Below, in pieces: positions 1-7,270 of a DNA stretch of 64,000 nt. The DNA lies in the NCBI GenBank assembly GCA_965230765.1, contig CBDDLR010000001.1:1240001-1304000 (forward strand), read 5' to 3'. This stretch comes from Sunxiuqinia sp965230765 (GTDB lineage Bacteria > Bacteroidota > Bacteroidia > Bacteroidales > Prolixibacteraceae). The stretch's first letter is position 1. Every line of letters starts with the position of its first letter. The notes under the pieces were generated by a model, which had not been told where the DNA came from, ran no database searches, and worked only from the letters and a program-made list of their open reading frames with translations. The position numbers were made by a program, and so were the translations under genes.

Positions 1-291
1 ATCAAAAATGTCTAGAATGTCATCTTCAATATCCGCATCGTCATCGGCCAGTATAAATTCTTCTACTGTAAAAGGTAATGGTTCAGTTTTCTTTTCCTCG
101 TCTTTTGTCGAAGGGATTATAAACTCTTCAGGTGCATCCCATTTTACTTTGTCCACAACAATTACTTTTTGCTTTGGTGTTTTGTAACTAAATGCGGCTA
201 AAACAGAACCAAGGGTAATTACCAGGGAGATTGAAAAAAACAGAGGTCGTTTTCTTTCCAAATCGGCTTTTTTAGTTTTCTTGTTTTTCAT
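1..291 (-). CDS. TonB-like energy transducer, N-terminal part (cut by window edge)
   Basis: The reverse strand is open from an ATG at 291 to the window edge (97 codons). The translation starts MKNKKTKKADLERKRPLFF, followed by a single hydrophobic segment (about residues 16-36) and an acidic, proline-containing stretch. This basic leader with 'KADLE.KR.LFF' is the usual N-terminus of Bacteroidota TonB proteins, which span the inner membrane with ExbB/ExbD and energise outer-membrane receptors. The C-terminal TonB fold that would settle the call lies outside the window. A TonB-dependent receptor occurs at 34727-37102, but nothing shows the two are partners. Confidence 0.7.
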   Translation of the reverse strand, partial: MKNKKTKKADLERKRPLFFSISLVITLGSVLAAFSYKTPKQKVIVVDKVKWDAPEEFIIPSTKDEEKKTEPLPFTVEEFILADDDADIEDDILDIFD

Positions 292-390
292 GTGTTTAAG
301 TTTTAAAGTGAATAATTGTTCAAATGGCTAAAACCTCTGAAAACAAAAACCAAACCAAAAAAATTGTGAGACTGATTTTAAAAATATTGT

Positions 391-398
391 TATATTTG
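391..398 (+). promoter_or_regulatory. Bacteroidota-type -7 box upstream of the tRNA-Ala cluster
   Basis: TATATTTG matches TAnnTTTG exactly and is followed by GC. It lies 15 bp before the first tRNA-like sequence and 70 bp before the intact tRNA. No clear -33 TTG was found at the usual distance, so this rests on the -7 box and its position. Confidence 0.5.
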
Positions 399-412
399 CC
401 GGGCAAATTATT

Positions 413-459
413 GGGGGAATAGCTCTCCCGATAGCTATCGGGATGGCTAGAACGTTTCA
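413..459 (+). pseudogene. tRNA-Ala 5' remnant interrupted by an 18-bp palindrome
   Basis: Bases 413-425 (GGGGGAATAGCTC) and 444-454 (TGGCTAGAACG) match the acceptor and D-arm sequence of the intact tRNA at 469-494 with single-base differences. Where the intact gene has AGT in the D loop, this copy has the perfect palindrome TCCCGATAGCTATCGGGA (426-443). Anticodon arm and T arm are missing, so it cannot make a tRNA. It sits 9 bp upstream of the intact gene and would be in the same transcript. Confidence 0.7.
426..443. repeat. 18-bp perfect palindrome inserted in tRNA remnant
   Basis: TCCCGATAGCTATCGGGA is its own reverse complement. Its 12-bp core CGATAGCTATCG recurs at 4036-4047 inside the PorE-like gene, and a related hairpin (TCCCGGT-AGG-ACCGGGA) sits in the second tRNA remnant at 654-670. 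Short dispersed palindromes of this kind are known from Bacteroidota intergenic DNA; how they spread is not clear to me. Confidence 0.75.
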
Positions 460-468
460 AATTTTTAT

Positions 469-542
469 GGGGGATTAGCTCAGTTGGCTAGAGCGTTTGA
501 CTGGCAGTCAAAAGGTCAGCGGTTCGATTCCGCTATTCTCCA
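469..542 (+). tRNA. tRNA-Ala (anticodon GGC)
   Basis: A full cloverleaf can be drawn. Acceptor GGGGGAT (469-475) pairs with ATTCTCC (535-541) and includes the G3:U70 pair that marks tRNA-Ala. D stem GCTC/GAGC, anticodon stem TTTGA/TCAAA with loop CTGGCAG (anticodon GGC at 503-505), variable loop AGGTC, T stem AGCGG/CCGCT with loop TTCGATT, and discriminator A542. The CCA end is not encoded. A strong terminator follows at 550-580. Confidence 0.95.
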
Positions 543-549
543 CTAAAGG

Positions 550-580
550 AGCCTTGCAGAAACTCTGTAGGGCTTTTTTT
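550..580 (+). terminator. Rho-independent terminator of the tRNA-Ala gene
   Basis: AGCCTTGCAGA (550-560) pairs along its length with TCTGTAGGGCT (564-574), with two G:U pairs and an AAC loop, and is followed by a run of T to 580. Confidence 0.85.
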
Positions 581-640
581 ATAGTTTGCTGGTTTTCTTC
601 ACAACAACAATTCACCTACACCAATTTTTTTTCAAGTTTC

Positions 641-700
641 AGTTGGCTAAGCGTCCCGGTAGGACCGGGAAGGTCAGCGGTTCGATTCCGCTATTCTCCA
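641..700 (+). pseudogene. tRNA-Ala 3' remnant with hairpin in place of the anticodon arm
   Basis: AGTTGGCTAAGCG (641-653) matches the D loop and D stem of the intact tRNA, and 671-700 is identical to its variable loop, T arm, acceptor 3' strand and discriminator. The anticodon stem-loop is gone, replaced by a 17-bp hairpin (654-670; 7-bp stem, AGG loop). The acceptor 5' strand is also lost. The copy keeps a downstream terminator-like sequence, so the duplication included the tRNA 3' half and its terminator. Confidence 0.75.
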
Positions 701-707
701 CGAAAGG

Positions 708-737
708 AGCCATGCAGAAACTCTGTAGGGCTTTTTT
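708..737 (+). terminator. Duplicated tRNA terminator copy
   Basis: This nearly repeats 550-580, with one T-to-A change at the fifth stem position that replaces a wobble pair with a mismatch; the T run remains. It follows the 3' tRNA remnant and lies 41 bp before comF. Confidence 0.65.
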
Positions 738-778
738 ATTTGTTGTATTTATCAGTATCTTTCTGTAAAATACAAAAC

Positions 779-1471
779 ATGAAATTCTCGGCCACCCTAA
801 ATGCTTTTATCGAATTGTTTTTTCCACGAACCTGTGTGGTTTGTGGTGATAAACTAATGGATCAGGAAACGTTCATTTGCTTGAAATGCCAGGTTCAAAT
901 TCCACGTACCGGCTTTCACCTTCAGGATGGGAATAAAATGGAAGAGCTTTTTTACGGGCGCTGCGAGATTGAGCGAGCCTGTGCTTTTTTTGAATTTCAG
1001 AAAGGGAGCGACTACCAAAAAATCCTACACCAACTAAAATACAGGGGATTAGATAGCCTGGGAATCCACATGGGAAAACTGTATGCGCTGGAACTTAAGG
1101 ATTCTGATTTTATCAAACCAATAGATATCATTTGCCCGGTTCCACTACACCCAAAAAAAGAACGAAAACGGGGGTATAACCAAAGTTATCAAATTGCGTT
1201 AGGGCTTTCAGGAATATTAAATATTCCGACGGAAGAAAATTTAATAACACGGGAAATAAACACCAAAACCCAAACACGTAAAAACCGTTTTGAACGCTGG
1301 CAAAATGTTGATGGAATATTTGGTGTTGCCAATCCAAAACAACTTCAAAACAAGCACATTTTATTGGTAGATGATGTTATAACAACCGGATCCACACTTG
1401 AAGCATGCATCTATGCCATAAAAAAACACCCAACTATTAAAGTAAGCGTGTTAACTTTAGCCATTGCATAG
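779..1471 (+). CDS. comF: ComF family phosphoribosyltransferase-like protein
   Basis: The 230-aa product starts at ATG 779; the same reading frame is open further upstream but only through tRNA sequence, so the longer ORF is false. It has the ComF order: N-terminal zinc-finger-like CVVC...CLKC (about residues 18-44), then a PRTase fold with PVPLHPKKERKRGYNQ and the PRPP-binding loop LLVDDVITTGST near the C-terminus. ComF proteins are linked to DNA uptake and replication-fork repair in other bacteria, with no defined substrate. It stands alone downstream of the tRNA cluster. Confidence 0.9.
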   Translation: MKFSATLNAFIELFFPRTCVVCGDKLMDQETFICLKCQVQIPRTGFHLQDGNKMEELFYGRCEIERACAFFEFQKGSDYQKILHQLKYRGLDSLGIHMGKLYALELKDSDFIKPIDIICPVPLHPKKERKRGYNQSYQIALGLSGILNIPTEENLITREINTKTQTRKNRFERWQNVDGIFGVANPKQLQNKHILLVDDVITTGSTLEACIYAIKKHPTIKVSVLTLAIA

Positions 1472-1543
1472 CTACACAACATTAGCAAGATTGGGAAAGC
1501 CATTTCCTGACTGGCGCTCTATTTTTGTTTAAAACTTGATTTG

Positions 1544-2416
1544 ATGAGCACAAAAACTGAAACTCAAAAGGATCATTTGTTGCGGATTAACAAAGTGCTG
1601 CATTACATCCGCCAAAATCTGGGAGAAGAACTCGAGCTTGAGAAACTGGCTTCAATCGGCTCCTATTCCCCCTTTCATTTTCATCGGATTATGCGAGCAC
1701 ACTTGGGTGAATCAATAGGAGCATTCATCATTCGAATCCGGATGGAAAACAGCCTAACCCTTTTACGTTTCACTGAAATGCCTGTTAAAGAGATTGCCAT
1801 GAAGATGGGCTACGATAACATTTCTTCTTTTAACAGGGCGTTTAAAAATCGATTTGGCTTATCACCTCTTGAGTACAGGAAAAACAATGAATTATTCATT
1901 AACGAAAATGGTTATAAACAAAAACTGGAAGCTATGAAACATTTAAAAAGTGAAACACCGAAAATTAAAAACCTCAAAGCCAAAAAAGTAATTTATACGC
2001 AACGTCTTGGCAAATACAATGAAAGTGCAGAAGAAGCATGGATACGTATTGGCGAGTTTGCAAAAGAAAAACGATTGTTTGGGTTTGGAACAGAATTTAT
2101 TGGCATTAGTCATGATGACCCAAAAGTTACCGAAGCTGAAAAACTACGCTATGATGCCTGCATGACCATTAGCAAAGATATTCAGCCTGAAGGGGACATA
2201 GGGGTGCAGGAAATTAGCGGAGGCAATTATGCAATCTTTACGCACAAAGGGCCTTATGAAAACTTGCAAAATTCCTATGATTACATTTTTGGGAAATGGA
2301 TTGTTGACAATCAGATTGAATTGAGGGAACTTCCCTGTTTTGAGAAATATTTGAATACACCCGATAAAACAAAACCGGAAAAACTGCTTACTGAGATTTA
2401 TATTCCTATCAATTAA
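1544..2416 (+). CDS. AraC-family regulator with GyrI-like effector domain
   Basis: The 290-aa product begins at ATG 1544, preferred over the TTG just before it. Residues about 10-110 hold two helix-turn-helix motifs of the AraC type (LEKLASIGSYSPFHFHRIM; VKEIAMKMGYDNISSFNRAF, then FGLSPLEYR). The C-terminal half (about 130-290) is a GyrI-like/SOUL-type small-molecule domain, as in Rob and SoxS-like multidrug regulators that sense bulky hydrophobic compounds. Target genes are not evident: comF is upstream and the next gene is convergent. Confidence 0.88.
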   Translation: MSTKTETQKDHLLRINKVLHYIRQNLGEELELEKLASIGSYSPFHFHRIMRAHLGESIGAFIIRIRMENSLTLLRFTEMPVKEIAMKMGYDNISSFNRAFKNRFGLSPLEYRKNNELFINENGYKQKLEAMKHLKSETPKIKNLKAKKVIYTQRLGKYNESAEEAWIRIGEFAKEKRLFGFGTEFIGISHDDPKVTEAEKLRYDACMTISKDIQPEGDIGVQEISGGNYAIFTHKGPYENLQNSYDYIFGKWIVDNQIELRELPCFEKYLNTPDKTKPEKLLTEIYIPIN

Positions 2417-2429
2417 TTTATTCAGTGGG

Positions 2430-2572
2430 TGTCCAAAAAGTACCTTATCTGCACCTTCAACGACTTTTACCCTTACATTCCCTAAAGGGAAGTCGTTGAA
2501 ATTCAGGTTCCCTTTAGGGTTAGGGTAAAACTGAATTTCATGAAATACACATTTATGCTTACTTTTTGGACA
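2430..2572. repeat. MITE-like element, copy 1 (143 bp, complete)
   Basis: The ends are inverted repeats, TGTCCAAAAAGTA (2430-2442) and TACTTTTTGGACA (2560-2572). Inside are further self-complementary blocks: TTCAACGACTT/AAGTCGTTGAA, TTCCCTAAAGGGAA and AAATTCAG/CTGAATTT. Nearly identical copies lie at 21407-21549 (complete) and 30209-30304 (left end missing). No ORF is present, so if mobile it needs a transposase elsewhere. Confidence 0.8.
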
Positions 2573-2590
2573 TACTCATTAGTCTCTTTT

Positions 2591-4531
2591 TTAATCGCCA
2601 ATCACCTCAAATTCCGTTCGGCGATTAAGGCTTTTTGCTATTTCTTGTTGTTCCGGACTAAGCGTGCTAACAAACGAAGGTGACAATTCATTTCCGACCT
2701 TCAAAAAGACGAGTGATTTGGCCAACTTAGCTCCAACCAGCAGTGGTTTCAATTCGCCATAACCTTTTGCGACTAAACGCTTTTCTGAAATTCCCTTTTG
2801 TTTCAGGTAATCAACCACACTTGTCGCTCTTTTCTGAGAGAGTTCCATATTGAAATTAGCTTCTCCAACTTCATCGGTATGCGAACTTAACTCAATTCTA
2901 ACCTCAGGGTTTATTTTTAAAATTTCAACCAGCTCATCCAATGATTTCTTTGATTGAGCTTGCAAGTCCCACTTACCAGTTTCGTAGTAAATATCTTGAA
3001 GTTGAATAGGTTTATCGGTTGGTGTTTGTTTAAACTCGATGTTGAAATTCTGAGCTTCATTTAGCCCTCGGGTAGAAATTTTTACCTGGGCATTTAGAAA
3101 ACCTTTTTTATAGGCAATCAATGTATATTCATTGTCAGGTAATAATTCTGCCTGGAATTGGCCATTGTTTGACGTAATTCGTTTCGTTGAGCCATCAGTT
3201 CCTGCAATACGAATATTTACATCCGGAATGATTGAGTCTGTTTCATCATTAAGTATTTTGCCAAAACACATGAATAGTTTTTGTGGATAGTTAAAGCTGT
3301 AAACATCCATGCCACGGCTTCCCTTTCTATTTGAAAGCAAAAAGCCTTTTTCCCCTTCGGCATAAAACTGAATCCCAACATCGTCAGCTGACGAGTTTAT
3401 CGGAAATTTCATATTCGAAATCTGCCATTTCCCTCGATCTTTTCGTGCTTTAAAAATATCCTGGGCTCCTGCTCCTAAATGGTAGTCAGAAGAGAAATAC
3501 AGTGTGTTTTCAAAACGTTCAACCGGATAGATCTCATCACCGGGTGTATTGATCTGGTTTCCCAAATTGATAGGTTTTTCAAATGAACCGTCCTCATTTA
3601 ATTGTGATTTCCATATATCAAAACCGCCTTGCCCGCTTTCCCGGTTCGATGCGAAAATTATCCAGTTACTGTCAGCGGACCAGCTAGCTTGTGGGTAATC
3701 AAAACCATCCGTTGAAAAAGGAATTTCACGAAGTTCGCCCCAGCCATTTCCATTTTTTGTACTGAAAAAAAGTTGATGTTTCAATTTCTCTCCCTGAATA
3801 TATTCTGCACGGCAAATAACCATTTTTTCCCCATCGTTTGAAACATGCACACAGCTTTCATGCGACTTTGCATTTACACTTTCACGATCTAAACTAAGCG
3901 GGAAATTCCATTTTTGAATTTTCTCATTGTAACTAGAAACAAAAACATCAGCATACTTTTTCCCATCAACAGGATTGATCTCTTTTCCAGTGGATTGTTC
4001 TCGTGAAGATGCGATAAAAACCGTGTTGTTATTTACGATAGCTATCGCTGTTTCATTGGAGGCTGAATTTAATCGGCTTTCTTTTACAAGCTCATACAAG
4101 CTTGGTTTTTCCATCCAGCCTCTAAACATTTCAATAGCCCGTAATCCATCCTTTGCTTTTTTATCTGAAGGTTTCAATTCCAGGATTTCTCCAAAACTTG
4201 AAGCGCTTTCATCCAGCTTCATGGCTGATTTTTGAACCTCTGCAAAATCATAAGGAAGTTCATCTGATGGATAATTGTAGCGCATGGCATTTTTCAACCA
4301 GGGAACCGCTTTTGTGTATTCACCAAGCCCTTCATAACTTTTCCCCAACTTGAAAACAACCGCGGCCTTCTCTTCTCTATCCTTCAGCTTGGGATAAATT
4401 TCACGATATTCCTCAATCGCATAGAAAAATTCGCCTTGTTCAAAATGTTTGTTTGCAACCACTAACCTGTTTGAACCGCATGCTGAAACCAAAAATAAAA
4501 AGACAATAAGAATTGGTAGTTGATGTTTCAT
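2591..4531 (-). CDS. PorE-like OmpA lipoprotein (TPR, beta-propeller, CRD, OmpA domain)
   Basis: The 646-aa product starts at ATG 4531. A lipoprotein signal ends at LVSACGS (Cys about 18). Next come TPR-like helices (about 25-130), PD40/WD40-type propeller repeats (about 160-410, with PQASWSADSNWIIFAS), a carboxypeptidase-regulatory-like domain (about 415-500) and an OmpA peptidoglycan-binding domain (about 510-645, ELSSHTDEVGEANFNMELSQ). This order is that of PorE, which tethers the type IX secretion apparatus to peptidoglycan. Other T9SS genes are not nearby and paralogues are common, so orthology is unproven. A 12-bp palindrome, CGATAGCTATCG, lies in the gene at 4036-4047. Confidence 0.8.
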   Translation of the reverse strand: MKHQLPILIVFLFLVSACGSNRLVVANKHFEQGEFFYAIEEYREIYPKLKDREEKAAVVFKLGKSYEGLGEYTKAVPWLKNAMRYNYPSDELPYDFAEVQKSAMKLDESASSFGEILELKPSDKKAKDGLRAIEMFRGWMEKPSLYELVKESRLNSASNETAIAIVNNNTVFIASSREQSTGKEINPVDGKKYADVFVSSYNEKIQKWNFPLSLDRESVNAKSHESCVHVSNDGEKMVICRAEYIQGEKLKHQLFFSTKNGNGWGELREIPFSTDGFDYPQASWSADSNWIIFASNRESGQGGFDIWKSQLNEDGSFEKPINLGNQINTPGDEIYPVERFENTLYFSSDYHLGAGAQDIFKARKDRGKWQISNMKFPINSSADDVGIQFYAEGEKGFLLSNRKGSRGMDVYSFNYPQKLFMCFGKILNDETDSIIPDVNIRIAGTDGSTKRITSNNGQFQAELLPDNEYTLIAYKKGFLNAQVKISTRGLNEAQNFNIEFKQTPTDKPIQLQDIYYETGKWDLQAQSKKSLDELVEILKINPEVRIELSSHTDEVGEANFNMELSQKRATSVVDYLKQKGISEKRLVAKGYGELKPLLVGAKLAKSLVFLKVGNELSPSFVSTLSPEQQEIAKSLNRRTEFEVIGD

Positions 4532-4623
4532 CACTGAAAATGTTTGACAACTAAATTAATAAAATATTAGGAGCAGCGTTTTTCAACCTCGCATAAATCA
4601 TGCATAACACATCTAAGCCTACA

Positions 4624-4665
4624 CAAAAAAAAAGGATGGCATCTCTTTTAAAAGATGCCATCCTT
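4624..4665 (-). terminator. Terminator of the GSIII gene
   Basis: A 14-nt stem (AAGGATGGCATCTC pairing with 4652-4665, one wobble) around a short loop is followed on the minus strand by a T tract (A-run at 4625-4633). It lies 27 bp past the GSIII stop codon. Confidence 0.85.
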
Positions 4666-4691
4666 AAACGTTGTATAAAAGTTGATTGATG

Positions 4692-6881
4692 TTATCTTAC
4701 AAATAATAATTCTCGATACTTTGGAAGAGGCCATAGTTCATTGTCAACAATCAGTTCAAGCTTGTCGATATGGAAACGAATTTCATCCAGATAAGGACGA
4801 ACTGTTTTATCGTAAACATTGGCTTTTTCAATCGTGTCTTCAATTACATTGGCAACTTTTCTTGCTTCAACCATTTCTTTCACTTTTGCCTTAATTGAAG
4901 AAATGTGACCACTGATTTCTTTGATCAATTCTTTACGGGCACCAGCCAGTTCGTTGAATTCCTGCTCCGAGAATACTTCTTTCAGGTTCTTTACATTGTT
5001 CAACAAAGTAGTTTGATACTGAACCGCAGTTGGCACAATGTGGTTAATGGCCAGGTCACCAAGCACACGTGCTTCAATCTGGATTTTCATAGTGAACTTC
5101 TCGTACTCAACCTCTGTACGTCCTTCAAGTTCAGCTTCAGACAAGATATCCAAATCAGCAAACAGCTTTTTCACATCATCGGTAAGGTAGGCTGAAAGTG
5201 ATTCAGGTACGCTATTCACGTTGGTCAAGCCACGTTTTGCAGCCTCTTCAACCCATTGGTCACTGTAACCATCGCCATCAAAACGAATAGGTTTCGATTC
5301 GATAATCAGCTTTTTCAATATCTGGAAGATTGCTTCATCTTTTTTAACCCCTGTTTCAACCAGTTCGTCTACTTCTTGCTTAAACTTAGTTAGCTGAGCT
5401 GCAACCGCAGTATTTAATGCAATCATTGCAGGGGCGTTGTTTGCAGAAGAACCAACAGCGCGGAACTCAAAACGGTTTCCAGTAAATGCAAATGGGGAAG
5501 TACGGTTACGGTCTGTATTGTCCAAAATAATTTCAGGAATACGGCCAATATTTAATTTCAATGCAGTCTTTTCGTCTGGGGTCATCTTACGGTCAACCAC
5601 TGCCTCTTCCATCAGGTCAAGCATTTTGCTTACTTCAGAACCAAGGAAAACAGACAGGATTGATGGAGGTGCTTCGTTTGCGCCAAGACGGTGTGAGTTA
5701 CTTGCTGTTAAAATACTTGCACGTAGTAAATCTTGATTATCGAAAACTGCTTTAAGCGCATTGATTACAAATGTCAGGAATTGTAGGTTTGTCTTTGGAT
5801 TTTTACCTGGAGAATAGAGGTTCACTCCGGTATCAGTTTCCAACGACCAGTTGTTGTGCTTTCCTGATCCGTTAATTGCAGCAAATGGTTTTTCGTGGAA
5901 CAGTACCTGAAAATGGTGTCTGCGCGAAACTTTTTTCATCACATCCATAATCAACTGGTTGTGGTCATTTGCAAGGTTGCATTCTTCATAGATAGGAGCT
6001 AACTCAAATTGGTTTGGGGCAACCTCATTGTGACGTGTTTTGATAGGCAATCCCAATTTATAAGCTTCATTTTCCAAGTCTTCCATAAATCGGTAAACCC
6101 TTGTTGGAATTGAGCTAAAATAGTGGTCATCCAGCTGTTGGTCTTTTGCCGAAGCATGTCCCATCAATGTACGTCCGGTAAGTACCAGGTCTGGACGTGC
6201 CATAAATAATGCCTCATCAATTAAGAAATACTCTTGTTCCCAACCCAGGTTGGCATGTACTTTTGTCACATTTTTATCAAAGTATTGGCAAACCTCAGTG
6301 GCTGCCTTATCAACCGCGTGCAAAGCCCTTAAAAGTGGTGTTTTATAATCAAGTGCTTCACCTGTATAGGAAATAAACACAGTAGGGATACAAAGCGTAC
6401 TATCGCTAATAAATGCTGGCGATGATGCATCCCATGCGGTATATCCACGTGCTTCAAACGTCTGACGAATCCCGCCACTTGGGAAAGATGAAGCATCAGG
6501 TTCTTGCTGAGCTAATAGCTTTCCTGAAAAAGCTTCAACAACACCTCCACTTTCGCCATGTACAATAAATGCATCATGTTTTTCTGCTGTGCCATCAGTT
6601 AGTGGGTGAAACCAGTGCGTGTAGTGGGTTGCACCATTCTCTGTAGCCCAGGCTTTCATGCCCTGCGCCACCTGATCAGCCATCTTACGATCAATAGCAG
6701 AACCTTTATCAATAGCGTCGCTAACTGCTTTAAAAGCTTCTTTTGACAAGTACTTTTTCATTTTAAGCTTGTCAAAAACCTTAATACCATAGTAGTCTGA
6801 GGTTAAATTATCCTCTCTTTTTACCGCCTTTGGTTGGCGGGCAAGCACCTCTTGGAGTGCTTTAAATCTAAAATCAGCCAT
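4692..6881 (-). CDS. glnN: Glutamine synthetase type III
   Basis: This 729-aa protein has the length and sequence of GSIII, the large dodecameric glutamine synthetase of Bacteroidota and cyanobacteria, which makes glutamine from glutamate, ammonia and ATP. Visible features are the N-terminal GSIII-specific region (residues 1-150, with HYTHWFHPLTDGTAEKHD), the catalytic core with NLGWEQEYFLID, TRHNEVAPNQFELAP, AAINGSGKHNNWSLET and NRTSPFAFTGNRFEFRAVG, and a helical C-terminus. It has its own terminator and a 389-bp divergent upstream region shared with the ligase-kinase-HAD operon. Confidence 0.97.
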   Translation of the reverse strand: MADFRFKALQEVLARQPKAVKREDNLTSDYYGIKVFDKLKMKKYLSKEAFKAVSDAIDKGSAIDRKMADQVAQGMKAWATENGATHYTHWFHPLTDGTAEKHDAFIVHGESGGVVEAFSGKLLAQQEPDASSFPSGGIRQTFEARGYTAWDASSPAFISDSTLCIPTVFISYTGEALDYKTPLLRALHAVDKAATEVCQYFDKNVTKVHANLGWEQEYFLIDEALFMARPDLVLTGRTLMGHASAKDQQLDDHYFSSIPTRVYRFMEDLENEAYKLGLPIKTRHNEVAPNQFELAPIYEECNLANDHNQLIMDVMKKVSRRHHFQVLFHEKPFAAINGSGKHNNWSLETDTGVNLYSPGKNPKTNLQFLTFVINALKAVFDNQDLLRASILTASNSHRLGANEAPPSILSVFLGSEVSKMLDLMEEAVVDRKMTPDEKTALKLNIGRIPEIILDNTDRNRTSPFAFTGNRFEFRAVGSSANNAPAMIALNTAVAAQLTKFKQEVDELVETGVKKDEAIFQILKKLIIESKPIRFDGDGYSDQWVEEAAKRGLTNVNSVPESLSAYLTDDVKKLFADLDILSEAELEGRTEVEYEKFTMKIQIEARVLGDLAINHIVPTAVQYQTTLLNNVKNLKEVFSEQEFNELAGARKELIKEISGHISSIKAKVKEMVEARKVANVIEDTIEKANVYDKTVRPYLDEIRFHIDKLELIVDNELWPLPKYRELLFVR

Positions 6882-7270
6882 TTTAAATCTGTTTATTAGT
6901 TAATATAATTATTTACTGTCAGTTTGTTCCGTATTTGATTTATCAAAAATACGTATTTTTCAGCCATGCCTTTATATATTTGTATTTAAATTCATTATTT
7001 TGATGTTTTTTTAAAAATATCATAAATAAATTTGTATTATTTCAACATAGCACTGTGTAAAATTGAGTTTAATTGGGAATAATTCATTTTTTTAAATTTC
7101 GTTTAGATTTAAAATTGAAGAAATATTCACTAATATAATAAACATAATTATATAATTAAAATTATAAATGAGTTAGCCCTGCTTGTTCTCAAACAGGTTG
7201 GGTCAATCTTTATTAATTCACGATTAAATTGTGTAAAATGAATCATTAGTATTAATTTGGTTATTTCGGG
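6882..7270. other. Divergent AT-rich promoter region between GSIII and the GS-like operon
   Basis: This 389-bp stretch holds no gene. It is very AT-rich, with short inverted ATAATTA-type sequences around 7130-7170. Nitrogen-responsive control would fit the flanking genes, but no operator could be recognised. Confidence 0.5.
7229..7259 (+). promoter_or_regulatory. Candidate promoter of the GS-like/kinase/HAD operon
   Basis: TTG (7229-7231) lies 20 bp before TTAATTTG (7252-7259), one base off the TAnnTTTG box. Transcription would begin near 7265, giving a very short leader if translation starts at ATG 7271, or about 30 nt if it starts at ATG 7295. Confidence 0.4.

Noticed and set aside
497..778. 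Open frame extending comF upstream by 94 codons
   Set aside because: It reads through the tRNA, its terminator and the tRNA remnant; the ComF fold begins at ATG 779.
4682..5755. Plus-strand ORFs opposite the GSIII gene
   Set aside because: They are frame shadows of a clearly coding minus-strand gene.
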